A DNA stretch of 64,000 nt, taken from contig JAJYSL010000007.1 of assembly GCA_021793595.1 (NCBI GenBank), positions 1-64,000 of the forward strand, written 5' to 3'. This DNA comes from Acidobacteriota bacterium (GTDB taxonomy: Bacteria > Acidobacteriota > Terriglobia > Terriglobales > Acidobacteriaceae). Under the pieces are notes generated by a model. That model ran no database searches. It was not told where the DNA came from and was given only the letters and a program-made list of their open reading frames with translations. Position numbers and translations under genes: made by a program. Below, one piece after another: positions 27,491 through 36,761 of the stretch. Positions within the stretch are counted from its first letter, which is position 1; every line of letters starts with the position of its first letter.

Positions 27491-28287
27491 AACCGCTCGC
27501 CGGACGGAAAATTCTCATCACCCGCGCCAGGCATCAGGCGCAATCGCTGGCAAAAGCGCTAGAAGAGAAAGGCGCCACCGTCGTCGCGATCCCCGCCATT
27601 GAAATTGTTCCGCCCGATTCCTACGACGCGCTGGATGCGGCTCTGTGGAACGCCAAAAGCTATCAGTGGATGGTCGTGACCAGCGCCAACGGCGCGGAAG
27701 TTTTGGCCGAACGAATTGCCGCTTTGAGGCTGCCGCTCGCCGTGCTCGATGCTTTAAAAATTGCGGCGATCGGTCCAGCCACCGCGCGCGCTCTTGGGAG
27801 ACTAGGTTTACACGTTGATGAAGTGCCGAAGCAAGCCATTGCAGAGTCGCTGGTGGAATCGCTGCGAGACCAGGTCAGCGGCAAGAATGTTTTGTTGGTC
27901 CGCGCCAAGGTGGCGCGCGACGTGCTTCCGGAGGAACTTCGAAACGCGGGCGCCCACGTGGATGTGGTGGATGCCTACCAGACCGTGGTTCCTGCGACTT
28001 CCGCGGATGATTTGCGGCTTCTTTTTGCCGCTCCCAGTCGGATCTCCGATATTGTCACGTTCACCAGCTCCTCCACGGTGACAAATTTTTTTCGCCTTCT
28101 GCGCGAAGCGAATGTACCCGCCTGGCCGCCTAGTATGGCAGCGGCCTCCATAGGTCCCGTCACGAGTCAAACCTTAAGAAATCACGGCATCGAGCCTGCC
28201 GTTGAGGCAATGGAATACACCATCCCCGGTGTAGTCGAAGCTCTCTGCCGCTGGTCGAAGTCGCTCGCGTCACCCACAAATCGCTAG
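27487..28287 (+). CDS. hemD: Uroporphyrinogen-III synthase
   Basis: A 266-residue two-domain cyclase with the weakly conserved family pattern: ILITRARHQAQ start, DWMVVTSANGAE-like segment, FTSSSTVTNF and GPVTSQTLR near the end. It closes hydroxymethylbilane to uroporphyrinogen III. It overlaps hemC (ATGA) and meets nth on the opposite strand with a 4-base overlap at the 3' ends. hemB, hemE, hemL and the late steps other than hemQ are not in the window. Confidence 0.88.
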   Translation: MKPLAGRKILITRARHQAQSLAKALEEKGATVVAIPAIEIVPPDSYDALDAALWNAKSYQWMVVTSANGAEVLAERIAALRLPLAVLDALKIAAIGPATARALGRLGLHVDEVPKQAIAESLVESLRDQVSGKNVLLVRAKVARDVLPEELRNAGAHVDVVDAYQTVVPATSADDLRLLFAAPSRISDIVTFTSSSTVTNFFRLLREANVPAWPPSMAAASIGPVTSQTLRNHGIEPAVEAMEYTIPGVVEALCRWSKSLASPTNR

Positions 28288-29015
28288 TGCGTGCTCCAGG
28301 TCTTGTCTTTGGAGTTGCAGAGGTCTTCCAGAAAGCAGTCGGCGCAGCGAGGTTTGCGCGCGATGCAAATCTCCCGCCCAAAGTGAATCAACCGATGGGA
28401 AAAGTCGATCCAGGCTGGCCGCGGAATCAGCTGCATCAAGTCCTGCTCGATCTTTTCCGGCGTTGTCGATTTCGTCAATTCCAGCCGCTGCGAGATGCGC
28501 ATCACGTGGGTATCGACCACCACTCCCAACGGGATTTTGTACCACGATCCGGAAACAACATTCGCCGTCTTGCGTGCCACGCCGGGGATCGTCAACAACT
28601 CGTCCATCGTCTGCGGAATTTTGCCGCCGAATTCTGTGACAACCTTCTGGGCTGCGCCGATGACGCTCTTTGCCTTATTGCGGAAAAACCCCGTGGTGCG
28701 GATCATCTCTTCTACCTCAGCCTGCGAGGCTTTCGCCATTGCCTGCGGAGTAGGGAAGCGCTGGAACAGAGCCGGCGTCACTATGTTCACGCGAACATCC
28801 GTGCATTGCGCGGAGAGAATCGTCGCTACCAGCAGTTCCCACGCGTTGCGGTGGTGCAGCGCACAAACAGCATTGGGATAATGTTCTGCGAGTCGTTGCA
28901 GGATGGTTTCCACACGCTGCGGATTTGTTGGATCGCCCGTGGATTTCTTCGGCGCTGCCTTCGCGCGCGCGGTCTTCTTCGTAGCTTTCTTTTTCTGCAG
29001 ATGTGCGGCGGCCAC
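28284..29015 (-). CDS. nth: Endonuclease III
   Basis: A 243-residue base-excision-repair glycosylase/AP lyase for oxidised pyrimidines. The helix-hairpin-helix segment LTIPGVARKTANVV carries the catalytic Lys, VDTHV the catalytic Asp, and the C-terminus has the four-Cys [4Fe-4S] loop spaced C-x6-C-x2-C-x5-C. The Lys-rich N-terminal extension of about 30 residues is longer than in E. coli Nth. The start is GTG, four bases after the hemQ stop, so it is co-transcribed with hemQ. Confidence 0.92.
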   Translation of the reverse strand: MAAAHLQKKKATKKTARAKAAPKKSTGDPTNPQRVETILQRLAEHYPNAVCALHHRNAWELLVATILSAQCTDVRVNIVTPALFQRFPTPQAMAKASQAEVEEMIRTTGFFRNKAKSVIGAAQKVVTEFGGKIPQTMDELLTIPGVARKTANVVSGSWYKIPLGVVVDTHVMRISQRLELTKSTTPEKIEQDLMQLIPRPAWIDFSHRLIHFGREICIARKPRCADCFLEDLCNSKDKTWSTH

Positions 29016-29019
29016 TGCT

Positions 29020-29805
29020 TTATCCAGCCCGATCCAGCATCTCCTGCGCGGTCATGCGAACGCAGGTGAAGATGGGATAATCCTTCAACGTATAAGCGCT
29101 GATTTCCGTGCCCCGCAGTTGCTCGACCAGGTCAAGAAAATCTTCTGGATAATTGGTCTCGAAGGCCACCACAAATTCCTGATCGTCGAGGCCGAAGGAA
29201 TACGTCGTGTTCAGCTTCACGCGTGGGTACAGGTGCCCGACACGAATGTGTTCCGTCATCAGGCGTTGGCGCTCATCCTTGGGCAGCAGATACCAGGCAC
29301 GCGTCTTCCAGAAGGGATAGACGAAGATATATTTCTGGCGTCCTGGCCGCAAAACGCCGCGCGAATCCGCCTGTCCTTCATGCTCGTGGCCGATCAGGTA
29401 TTGCGAACGTTTGGTCATCGCCAGATAGCTGATTGCGATTTCAAGATAGCCGCCCATCGGCGTCGCCATCAGTTCAGCGGTCATCAAATTCAGGTCGTCG
29501 ACGGTCGTACAAATACGCCACAACATCATGTCGCATTCACTGCGCGTTCCCACTGTGGAATACGTCAGCGTCAACATGCGATCTGCCTGATTCCAGCGCT
29601 CCAGCACGGCAGCCACGGCGCTCTTGTGCGCGACGCGCTCCTCGGCGGGCAGGCGACGCCATTCCGGCATCACCTTAAAAAATTGGAAGGAGACAATCTG
29701 CCGCTTCAGTTCTTTCTCTTTGGGGGCTTCTTTCGCGGGAGCGGTCTGGGCAACAGCGGCATGTGCCGTCTCGGTCGCGATTTCAGTGGTAACAGCGTCG
29801 GTCAT
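29020..29805 (-). CDS. hemQ: HemQ-type coproheme decarboxylase (chlorite-dismutase fold)
   Basis: About 261 residues. The C-terminal half shows the HemQ pattern: RQKYIFVYPFWKTRAWY with the conserved Tyr region, then MTEHIRVGHLYP holding the axial His, then GLDDQEFVVAFE. HemQ makes heme b from coproheme in the coproporphyrin-dependent route. ATG 29,805 is chosen because AGGAGG lies five bases upstream; two upstream in-frame ATGs lack any ribosome site and would place the candidate Crp/Fnr box inside the gene. A chlorite dismutase role is unlikely given the residues and lack of an export signal. Confidence 0.85.
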   Translation of the reverse strand: MTDAVTTEIATETAHAAVAQTAPAKEAPKEKELKRQIVSFQFFKVMPEWRRLPAEERVAHKSAVAAVLERWNQADRMLTLTYSTVGTRSECDMMLWRICTTVDDLNLMTAELMATPMGGYLEIAISYLAMTKRSQYLIGHEHEGQADSRGVLRPGRQKYIFVYPFWKTRAWYLLPKDERQRLMTEHIRVGHLYPRVKLNTTYSFGLDDQEFVVAFETNYPEDFLDLVEQLRGTEISAYTLKDYPIFTCVRMTAQEMLDRAG

Positions 29806-29853
29806 CGATTCCTCCTGGTTACTATCCATCATGCTAGCAAAATCGCCTCCGAT

Positions 29854-29869
29854 TGTGTTCGCCGTCACA
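29854..29869. promoter_or_regulatory. Candidate Crp/Fnr box between hemQ and dedA
   Basis: TGTGT-TCGCCG-TCACA, the same one-mismatch variant as the hemX/hemA box. For hemQ (minus strand), CATGAT at 29,833-29,828 could be a -10 at class II spacing, giving a short leader that includes the AGGAGG. For dedA, TATACT at 29,897-29,902 is a good -10 but is about 6 bp too far for class II placement. Confidence 0.45.
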
Positions 29870-29928
29870 TTCTCTAAAGATTCAGGCATCGACCGCTATA
29901 CTGCTGACAGACCGCATCCAAACGCACG

Positions 29929-30567
29929 ATGACAGAAAAAATTCTCACCTTCCTTGTTCCATGGATCACCGCCATCATTTCCCACATCGGCTATCCGGGG
30001 GTTGCCCTGTTGATGGCCATTGAGTCGGCCTGTATTCCGCTGCCGTCGGAAATTATCATGCCGTTCGCAGGCTACCTGGTCTACGCGGGCCGCTTCAGCT
30101 TATTTTGGGTGGCGACGGCGGGCGCGATCGGCTGCAATCTAGGCTCGGCGGTTGCGTACTGGATTGGAGCCTACGGTGGCCGCCCGTTGGTGGAGAAATA
30201 TGGCTCTTACATCCTGCTGGACCGGCGTGATCTCGACCGCACCACGAGATTTTTCTTGCGCTTCGGTCCTATCACTGTGCTGCTGGCGCGCCTGCTGCCG
30301 GTGGTGCGCACCTTCATCGCGCTGCCTGCCGGAATTGCCCGCATGCCGCAGTTGAAGTTCCACATCTATACCTTCGTCGGTTCGTGGCCCTGGTGTTTTG
30401 CTCTTGCCTATGCAGGAATGAAACTTGGCAATGCGTGGAACACCGACCCGCGATTGAAGCATATTCTGCACGAGTCGGACGCGGCTGTCTTACTGTTGTT
30501 GGTTGCCGGCGCAGCCTGGTTCATCTGGTCGCATTGGAAACGTCGAGCGGCACAGAACGCAGTCTAA
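29929..30567 (+). CDS. DedA-family membrane protein
   Basis: A 212-residue integral membrane protein of the DedA/SNARE-associated family, with IESACIPLPSEIIMPFAGYL, an F/G-rich re-entrant region and the conserved GxxxG/Arg segment RLLPVVRTFIALPAGIARM. DedA proteins act as lipid-carrier flippases (undecaprenyl phosphate or phosphatidylethanolamine) and affect membrane potential; which substrate applies here is not determinable. It is divergent from hemQ, 123 bases apart. Confidence 0.85.
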   Translation: MTEKILTFLVPWITAIISHIGYPGVALLMAIESACIPLPSEIIMPFAGYLVYAGRFSLFWVATAGAIGCNLGSAVAYWIGAYGGRPLVEKYGSYILLDRRDLDRTTRFFLRFGPITVLLARLLPVVRTFIALPAGIARMPQLKFHIYTFVGSWPWCFALAYAGMKLGNAWNTDPRLKHILHESDAAVLLLLVAGAAWFIWSHWKRRAAQNAV

Positions 30568-30569
30568 TG

Positions 30570-30797
30570 TTAGATATTCACACTGATCGCGCAGCCGAAG
30601 AAGGGCTCTTTCCGCATTGGTTTGCGATTCGCTTCGGTCCCCGTGCCGATGGAATTGGCCAACTGTAAATCGTCGACATTTTCAAATCTTCGACTGCCGC
30701 GGATGCGGTCAATGACTCGGTTGCGTGTCACCACTGCAAGCCATCCGCGATGATCGGCGAAGGTTTCCGGTTGCTGCCGGCGAGTATCAGCGCGGAA
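30570..30797 (-). pseudogene. Remnant of an ECF-type sigma factor (region 2)
   Basis: A short open stretch of about 75 codons on the minus strand, closed upstream by TAA at 30,800-30,798. It contains RGWLAVVTRNRVIDRIR followed by an FENVDDL-like stretch, which resembles the region 2.3-2.4 helix of ECF sigma factors (typical W-L-x2-V-A-R-N-R-A-I-D). The region 4 DNA-binding domain and the N-terminus are missing. It fills most of the 329-base gap between dedA and the small membrane protein gene. The match is short, so this is a tentative call. Confidence 0.35.
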
Positions 30798-30896
30798 TTA
30801 ATGCGGCCAGAAGTCACCTGTTCTGCTAGATTTATCCCTACATTGCAGGCCTACGTCGCAGCCGTCTGCAAAAGTTCGTTCGAACGGGGAATCGAT

Positions 30897-31157
30897 ATGT
30901 TCATAATCTGGTGGATCATTGTTGGGATCATCGCGGGCTGGATCACAGGCAAGATCATGAGCGGCGAGGGATATGGCGTATTTATGGACATGGTGATTGG
31001 CATTATTGGCGCCATCATCGGCGGCTTTATCATGCGATCGCTCGGTCATGCCGGCAGTGGTGGCTTCGTCTACACCATCGTTGTTGCGGTCGGCGGAGCC
31101 GTGCTGTTGACCCTTTTGCTGCGGCTCGTCACGCGCGGTCGAGTGAAACAGATATAG
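30897..31157 (+). CDS. GlsB/YeaQ/YmgE-family stress-response membrane protein
   Basis: An 86-residue protein almost entirely of three hydrophobic helices, with the family features GIIAGWITGKIM, a Gly-rich central GIIGAIIGGFIM and a basic C-terminus. Members (transglycosylase-associated protein family) are induced by stress in several bacteria; their molecular role is unknown. ATG 30,897 is preferred over longer frames because GGGGA lies six bases upstream and it starts the conserved region. Confidence 0.75.
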   Translation: MFIIWWIIVGIIAGWITGKIMSGEGYGVFMDMVIGIIGAIIGGFIMRSLGHAGSGGFVYTIVVAVGGAVLLTLLLRLVTRGRVKQI

Positions 31158-31418
31158 CGTCGCCAATTACAGCGTTTCGTTCCACTATCGGGCCTGGAAG
31201 CGCCAACGATCTTCGTATGGGCTTCCGGGTCTTTTCTCTTTGTTGTGTAACTTAGCGGCGTCTGGCGCAACGACGACGATACCCTTCAAAGCACTTTTCG
31301 AAATGCGGAGGAGAAATCTGTCCGCTGTTGATAGTGCATCTAATGGGACTGGTTTTGCTGATCCGCTATAGGCCTCGAGTTTAGAGTGGACCATCTTTAG
31401 AAAGGAATGTACGACTGG

Positions 31419-33602
31419 ATGAACGAAACAGCGACAATCACGATTTGCGAGGGTCTGCCGTATCCACGCGGCGCTTTCTGGGACGGCAAGGGAACGAACT
31501 TCGCCATCTTCTCTGCCCACGCGACCAAGGTAGAAGTATGCATTTTTGACGACAAAGGCGAACAGGAACGCCAGCGCATCGAGTTGCCGGAGTGCACCAA
31601 TCAGATTTGGCATGGCTTTTTGCCGGAGGTGGGTCCGGGGACCGTCTATGGGTATCGCGTATACGGGCCATATCAGCCGGAAAAAGGCCATCGATTCAAT
31701 CCAAACAAATTATTGCTCGACCCTTATGCAGTGGCTTATATCGGAGAACTGAAATGGGACCCGGCTGTCTTTGGGTACAAGTTGGAGTCAACGGACGATC
31801 TGACATTTGACGAGCGCGACAGTGCCCCATTTATGCCGAAGTGCGTCGTGGTCGATCCGGATTTCGATTGGGGCGGAACTCCCGGACGGGCGAGAAGAGG
31901 AAGTCAAAGGCAACTGGCCGTCTCCTTCAACGAGACCATCCTTTATGAGTTGCATGTTCGCGGCTATACCAAAAAGCACCCCGCGGTGCCGGAATATCTC
32001 CGCGGAACCTATTGCGGACTGGCACAGCGAGCGGTGCTGGAGCACATCAAGTCCCTGGGCGTGACGTCCATCGAGTTGCTGCCGATTCACGCCTTCATCA
32101 ACGATAGTCATCTGTTGGATCAGGGGCTGACCAATTACTGGGGATACAACAGCATCGGCTATTTTGCTCCGGACCCGCGCTATGCGTACCACCCCGCGCA
32201 GACACTGAGAGAACTGAAGGAAATGGTCGCGCACGTCCATCAGGCAGGGATGGAAGTGATTCTAGACGTGGTCTACAATCACACGGCGGAAGGCAACGAG
32301 CGCGGGCCAACGCTCTCGTTCAAAGGCATCGATAACGCCAGCTATTATCGGCTGATTCCAGACAATCCGCGCTATTACATCAACGACACTGGCGCGGGAA
32401 ACACCGTGAATCTGAGTCATCCACGTGTCATTCAGATGGTCACCGATAGCCTGCGTTACTGGGTCGAAGAGGTACAAGTGGATGGATTTCGCTTCGATCT
32501 TGGAACCATCCTGGCGCGGGAACCCAACGGCTTCGATAATCAAAGCGGCTTTCTCAAGGCGTGCAGTCAGGATCCGGTGCTGAATACGGTCAAGTTGATT
32601 GCGGAGCCATGGGACTGCGGTCCAGGCGGCTACCAGGTTGGAGAATTTCCACCGGGCTGGGCGGAGTGGAATGATAAGTTTCGCGATGACGTCCGCGGTT
32701 TTTGGAAGGGGGATCGACCGGCCGCGGCGTTAACGCAACGTTTGTGCGCCTCTGGCGACATCTTCAATCAACAGGGTCGCAGACCATGGGCAAGTATCAA
32801 TTTCATTACCGCTCATGACGGTTTTACGCTGAATGACCTGGTTTCCTATAACGAAAAACACAATGAAGCTAACGGCGAGGCAAATCACGATGGAAATTCC
32901 AATACCATCTCTTGGAATTGCGGCGTGGAAGGTCCCACCGACGACCCGGAGGTCAACCGGCTGAGACGTCGCCAAATGCGAAATATGTTGGCAACGCTGT
33001 TGCTCTCGCAGGGAACACCCATGATGGTCGCCGGCGATGAATTCGCGCGGACGCAGCAGGGCAACAACAATGCCTATTGCCAGGACAATGACATCAGCTG
33101 GGTGGACTGGACGCTGTTGAAAAAAAACGAGGCGCAGGTTCAATTTGTCCGGAAGCTGACATCATTGCGCCATCGCTATCCAATCCTTCGGCGGGATTTA
33201 TTCCTGACGGGGAAATATAACGAGGAGCTGGGTGTAAAAGACGTCACATGGATCAACGCCAACGGGCATGAAATGGAAGATTCCAACTGGGGCGACACTG
33301 GGATGCGCTGTTTCGGGATGCTGATGGACGGCCGCGCCCAGACCAGTGGAATTCATCAGCGCGGCCATGAAGTAACGCTGCTGATGGTTATCAACGGCCA
33401 TTTCGACCTGGTCAAGTTCACCCTGCCGGAGTGTCCCGGCGGCGATACGTGGAAGCTTGTAATCGATACCAATCTGGAGGGCGCCGAGACGGAATCCATC
33501 GAGAAGGAAACATTCAAGACGGGCGAGTCCTACGATGTGACCGCCCGATCGCTGTTGCTGTTCGAATTGCAGCCAGAGCCGACGATCGCGCCTGCGAACT
33601 AG
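31419..33602 (+). CDS. glgX: Glycogen debranching enzyme
   Basis: About 727 residues. An N-terminal CBM48-like domain (PRGAFWDGKGTNFAIFSAHA) precedes a GH13 barrel with the catalytic triad visible in GFRFDLG (nucleophile Asp), IAEPWD (acid/base Glu) and TAHDGFT (third Asp), plus DVVYNHTAEG. It cleaves alpha-1,6 branches left by glycogen phosphorylase. Two close ATGs exist; the second (31,419) is preferred because AAAGGA sits 12 bases before it but touches the first. No other glg gene is nearby. Confidence 0.9.
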   Translation: MNETATITICEGLPYPRGAFWDGKGTNFAIFSAHATKVEVCIFDDKGEQERQRIELPECTNQIWHGFLPEVGPGTVYGYRVYGPYQPEKGHRFNPNKLLLDPYAVAYIGELKWDPAVFGYKLESTDDLTFDERDSAPFMPKCVVVDPDFDWGGTPGRARRGSQRQLAVSFNETILYELHVRGYTKKHPAVPEYLRGTYCGLAQRAVLEHIKSLGVTSIELLPIHAFINDSHLLDQGLTNYWGYNSIGYFAPDPRYAYHPAQTLRELKEMVAHVHQAGMEVILDVVYNHTAEGNERGPTLSFKGIDNASYYRLIPDNPRYYINDTGAGNTVNLSHPRVIQMVTDSLRYWVEEVQVDGFRFDLGTILAREPNGFDNQSGFLKACSQDPVLNTVKLIAEPWDCGPGGYQVGEFPPGWAEWNDKFRDDVRGFWKGDRPAAALTQRLCASGDIFNQQGRRPWASINFITAHDGFTLNDLVSYNEKHNEANGEANHDGNSNTISWNCGVEGPTDDPEVNRLRRRQMRNMLATLLLSQGTPMMVAGDEFARTQQGNNNAYCQDNDISWVDWTLLKKNEAQVQFVRKLTSLRHRYPILRRDLFLTGKYNEELGVKDVTWINANGHEMEDSNWGDTGMRCFGMLMDGRAQTSGIHQRGHEVTLLMVINGHFDLVKFTLPECPGGDTWKLVIDTNLEGAETESIEKETFKTGESYDVTARSLLLFELQPEPTIAPAN

Positions 33603-33627
33603 AAAAATGTCTATGTAGAAAAAGTTA

Positions 33628-33660
33628 GGGGAAGAGTTATGTCTCGCATCGCTCTTCCCC
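33628..33660. terminator. Hairpin downstream of glgX
   Basis: GGGGAAGAG at 33,628-33,636 pairs perfectly with CTCTTCCCC at 33,652-33,660 around a 15-base loop. It lies between the convergent glgX and monoheme cytochrome genes. No T-tract follows, so strength as a terminator is uncertain. Confidence 0.5.
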
Positions 33661-33697
33661 ATAGGCTATTGCCGATAGATCGGTTATTGCTTGCAAC

Positions 33698-33727
33698 CGA
33701 GGGCTCAGTTGCCATCGCAAGCCCTCG
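33698..33727. terminator. Second hairpin in the glgX/cytochrome convergent gap
   Basis: CGAGGGCT at 33,698-33,705 pairs with AGCCCTCG at 33,720-33,727, loop 14 bases. It is 40 bases past the stop of the minus-strand monoheme cytochrome gene, so it probably ends the decaheme-porin-cytochrome transcript. Confidence 0.45.
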
Positions 33728-33767
33728 TGAACTTGCCCTTGCACTACGCGGCAAATTGTCCCCGCTA

Positions 33768-34091
33768 CTACTTCTTCTGCAAGGTTTGAATGTAGGCGAC
33801 GACAGATGTGATCTGCGCCCCAGTCAATTTGTTGGAATATGCAGGCATTTTGCCCTTGCCGTTCTTGGTCGCCTCGACCAGCTCCGCCGTCGTCCTTTTC
33901 ATGACCTCCGGCGAACGGAAGGAAGGCGTCTTTGTTGCTTTGCCGGCAGGGGTGTTGCCGCTGCCATCCGCAGCATGACACATAGCGCATTTCGCCTTGT
34001 AGGTGTCGGCTCCAGGGCCTTGTGCGAACAGTGTCATCGCAGAACATGCCACCACGCTAAGGATTGCGATTGTCATTCGATGTTTCATCAT
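33768..34091 (-). CDS. Small monoheme cytochrome c (conduit operon)
   Basis: A 107-residue exported class I cytochrome c: signal peptide ending LFAQGPG, heme site CAMCH near residue 35, distal Met in KMPAYSNKL. It is the last gene of the decaheme-porin operon, 46 bases after the porin gene. A close paralogue (107 residues, the same CAMCHAADGS core and the same C-terminal IQTLQKK-type end) opens the 55.9-60 kb operon, suggesting the two form or share a periplasmic shuttle pool. GGAG precedes the double ATG. Confidence 0.9.
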   Translation of the reverse strand: MMKHRMTIAILSVVACSAMTLFAQGPGADTYKAKCAMCHAADGSGNTPAGKATKTPSFRSPEVMKRTTAELVEATKNGKGKMPAYSNKLTGAQITSVVAYIQTLQKK

Positions 34092-34137
34092 TCAATCTCC
34101 TCTCCAACTACACTGTGGGCAACATTCGTGAAGCAGG

Positions 34138-36702
34138 TCAGAACTCATAATGCAGACCCATGGTCACGTTATTCGCATGAAAGTTCCGAGGTGAGGTTTC
34201 GCCAGCAGGCGATATAGTGAGACCAGTCTGAAGTCCCGCCAGTGTGGGGGAGTTGCAGGGAACCGGGGTCACCGGAGACGTTGGCGTGGGATTGGAAGTG
34301 CTGCATAGAGCTGCACCGGAAGGTCCGCCCTCGCCATAGCCGTAGTAGTTGTATTCTGCCCTCACAATCCATGCCTTACGAACCGTCCATGCAAGATTTA
34401 CGAAGGGAGACTGGTATGTCGAAACCAGCGAGCCGTTCACATCTCGGGCATCGTTGAAGAATCGGCTACCGCTCACGGAGCTGACCGTATATCCAATGTT
34501 GGATTGAACCCGGTTGGTCGGGGACAGATGGAGAGCCACCGATCCATACTGCGTGGGAGCATCCATGAAATCCTTGACCGGCCCGAACATGTAGTACTGG
34601 GCTCCACGAACGGTCCCGTCCGGGCAGGCCGTACCGCTTGGCGTTGCCGCCCCGGGCTGGGTAGGACTGGAGCCGGCTAGGTAGCAGATATTTGTAGACG
34701 TATACACATCGCCGTAGGAGTAGTTGAAGTCGAATCCGTAGTGTGCATTCGGCGACATCACTGCACCCACGCTCACGACCCGGCTGTGATCGACATGATC
34801 CAGCGGTCCGTCCGGAGAGGGCGTGCCGGTGTTGTGGGTGTTGTTATGCCGCTCCACGTCGTTAAAGGCGCCCGAAATCGTCGCCCAGGACTTTGGCCTA
34901 ATAATCGTATGCACTCTATACCGCTGCATTTGCCGCGGAGTCATCGGAGTGAATGCATTGTCGTTATAGAACAGTCCCAAGCTGCCATTGAGATCCCAAT
35001 GTTCCGTGTGACGCAGGGCGACGTTAAAGATTCCCCCGTTCTCGTGAATGGTGACCGTTCCGTTGTTGGTCGCGCCCGGGGCCAGCGGAGCGCTATGAGG
35101 AATGCCTTCCGCGATGATGTGGGTTTGGTAGCGATAGGTCACCGAGAAGGTCGCGCGGGACCAGCCATCCCACGTTGCCATCAGATTGTTGGTCACGAAC
35201 TTCTGTCCAAAAAAACCTGGCTGAGGCGTGCCGTTGGGGTTGCCCTCAACCGTGACTGGATTTCCAGGAGTCAGCGGACCCAGGTAGTTGAGGGTCTCGT
35301 TCGGATTTGGGGGTGTAACCAGCGTGGACCCTTTGGAGATATTCGCGACACCGGGTTGCTGAACATTGGAGAAGACGATCTGATCGGCAACACTGATCGT
35401 TTTCGTCGCATTCCAATTAATGCCGTAATCGACGGCGATGACCTTCCGCTTGGCGTTCGCGTTGCCGGTATACGTGATGGAACGAACCGCCCCGGACAGG
35501 CCCTGGAAGTTCTCATAGTATTTGGGAAGGTTCATGTTGGCTTCGGTGTATCGAACATCGCCGTTCATCGCGACATTCGGGATGCTGGAGCTTTGGAACC
35601 GGAAAATCTCCGTCGGATACAGAATGCGTGTTGGCTGGCTGCGCAGGTAGCTGATGGCAACAGCGCACGCCGGATTGATAATCGGCAGTCCGCCCGGGGT
35701 TTGCGCCGGCGACAGAATTGTGTAGGGTGCGACGCCCATGCTTCCTGTGTTGCAGCTACCGAGGCCGTATGGCGAAAGGCTGTCCCAGCCGCCCGGAGAC
35801 ACCGGTGTTCCGTTCGCCTCCTGTACGATGAAGTCGCTCGGGGCCAGAGTAAAGTAGGAGCCGTTCTTATAATGATCGACCTCTTCTTCAAAGGTTAGCG
35901 TGGTCCTCGGCACGGGTTTCCAGTCGATCCCTCCGATGAAATCGTCGGTGCTGTTGCGCTGGTACTGCTCGAGCAGTTGGGTATTGGTGCCGATCGAGGC
36001 TGCAAAGAAGGGGCTTGATGCGCCTGGGCTCAGGCTCGGGCCCTGGAATACATTTTGCGAGTATGCGAAGCGGTACGTGACCTTGGAGATGGGAAAGATT
36101 GTGAGACTCGTGTCCGTCATTCTGCGCACCGTGTTGTAGAGGAACGGCGACTGCTTCACCTGCGGCCACGCAAGCGAGCCCGTGGGCGCATTGGTTGGGC
36201 CGATCGGAATCGACTGTCCCGATGGAATATTGGGGTTGCCCAGCAGATCGTAGTCGAAGTACTGCCGGTCGCGACGGAACCGTCCTGAGAACTGATAGAT
36301 TTTGCCTTTGGAGAAGTCCATCGTGGCTAGATCGTATGGGTTTCCGCCCCAGCCGCTGCTGAAAGCCGTTAGGGAGTCGACAAGGGTATGCTTTGTCGTC
36401 GGCAACGCCTGCATCTGAAAAGAACTGCCAAGCACGCGCGGGCCTGACTGGACATTCACCAGTGTGTCATACATGGCCCCACTGCCGGTAAGGCTGGTCA
36501 TGTTGCCACCCAGATTGATGGACCCGTGAAGTATGTATCCATTTGGGGCAACTGCCGGTGTATCCGGCATTGCAACCTGGCCCACAGAGGTCCCTGTAGC
36601 GATCAGCAAGATTGCGATTCCAACGCTCTCGGCGATATGCAGGGGCATTGCGGAAGAGAGCTTTGGATAGTACCGCTTGAACAGCCCTTCTGTTTTCTTC
36701 AT
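34138..36702 (-). CDS. MtrB/PioB-like outer-membrane beta-barrel porin
   Basis: About 854 residues, with an N-terminal signal (AILLIATGTSVGQVAM) and then alternating-hydrophobicity strands rich in Tyr/Thr/Asn, ending in the outer-membrane sorting pattern VTMGLHYEF with a C-terminal Phe. MtrB is about 700 residues and PioB about 810, so the size fits. It follows a DmsE/MtrA-type decaheme gene, the defining arrangement of porin-cytochrome complexes, where the barrel sheaths the decaheme to carry electrons across the outer membrane. The N-terminal CxxC typical of Shewanella MtrB was not seen. ATG 36,702 has a GTGAGGATTGAA ribosome site. Function is inferred from architecture and neighbours. Confidence 0.7.
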   Translation of the reverse strand: MKKTEGLFKRYYPKLSSAMPLHIAESVGIAILLIATGTSVGQVAMPDTPAVAPNGYILHGSINLGGNMTSLTGSGAMYDTLVNVQSGPRVLGSSFQMQALPTTKHTLVDSLTAFSSGWGGNPYDLATMDFSKGKIYQFSGRFRRDRQYFDYDLLGNPNIPSGQSIPIGPTNAPTGSLAWPQVKQSPFLYNTVRRMTDTSLTIFPISKVTYRFAYSQNVFQGPSLSPGASSPFFAASIGTNTQLLEQYQRNSTDDFIGGIDWKPVPRTTLTFEEEVDHYKNGSYFTLAPSDFIVQEANGTPVSPGGWDSLSPYGLGSCNTGSMGVAPYTILSPAQTPGGLPIINPACAVAISYLRSQPTRILYPTEIFRFQSSSIPNVAMNGDVRYTEANMNLPKYYENFQGLSGAVRSITYTGNANAKRKVIAVDYGINWNATKTISVADQIVFSNVQQPGVANISKGSTLVTPPNPNETLNYLGPLTPGNPVTVEGNPNGTPQPGFFGQKFVTNNLMATWDGWSRATFSVTYRYQTHIIAEGIPHSAPLAPGATNNGTVTIHENGGIFNVALRHTEHWDLNGSLGLFYNDNAFTPMTPRQMQRYRVHTIIRPKSWATISGAFNDVERHNNTHNTGTPSPDGPLDHVDHSRVVSVGAVMSPNAHYGFDFNYSYGDVYTSTNICYLAGSSPTQPGAATPSGTACPDGTVRGAQYYMFGPVKDFMDAPTQYGSVALHLSPTNRVQSNIGYTVSSVSGSRFFNDARDVNGSLVSTYQSPFVNLAWTVRKAWIVRAEYNYYGYGEGGPSGAALCSTSNPTPTSPVTPVPCNSPTLAGLQTGLTISPAGETSPRNFHANNVTMGLHYEF

Positions 36703-36761
36703 TTCAATCCTCACTTTGTAAAGAACGTCAATGCGTCCAAAAAACCGCGAAGTTTGCCTCA

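Noticed and set aside
29020..29805. Chlorite dismutase activity
   Set aside because: No export signal, and the Tyr/His pattern matches HemQ-type coproheme decarboxylases; the gene lies beside heme-synthesis genes.
34741..35898. Open frame of 385 codons on the plus strand
   Set aside because: It is antisense to the outer-membrane barrel gene, without motif or ribosome site.
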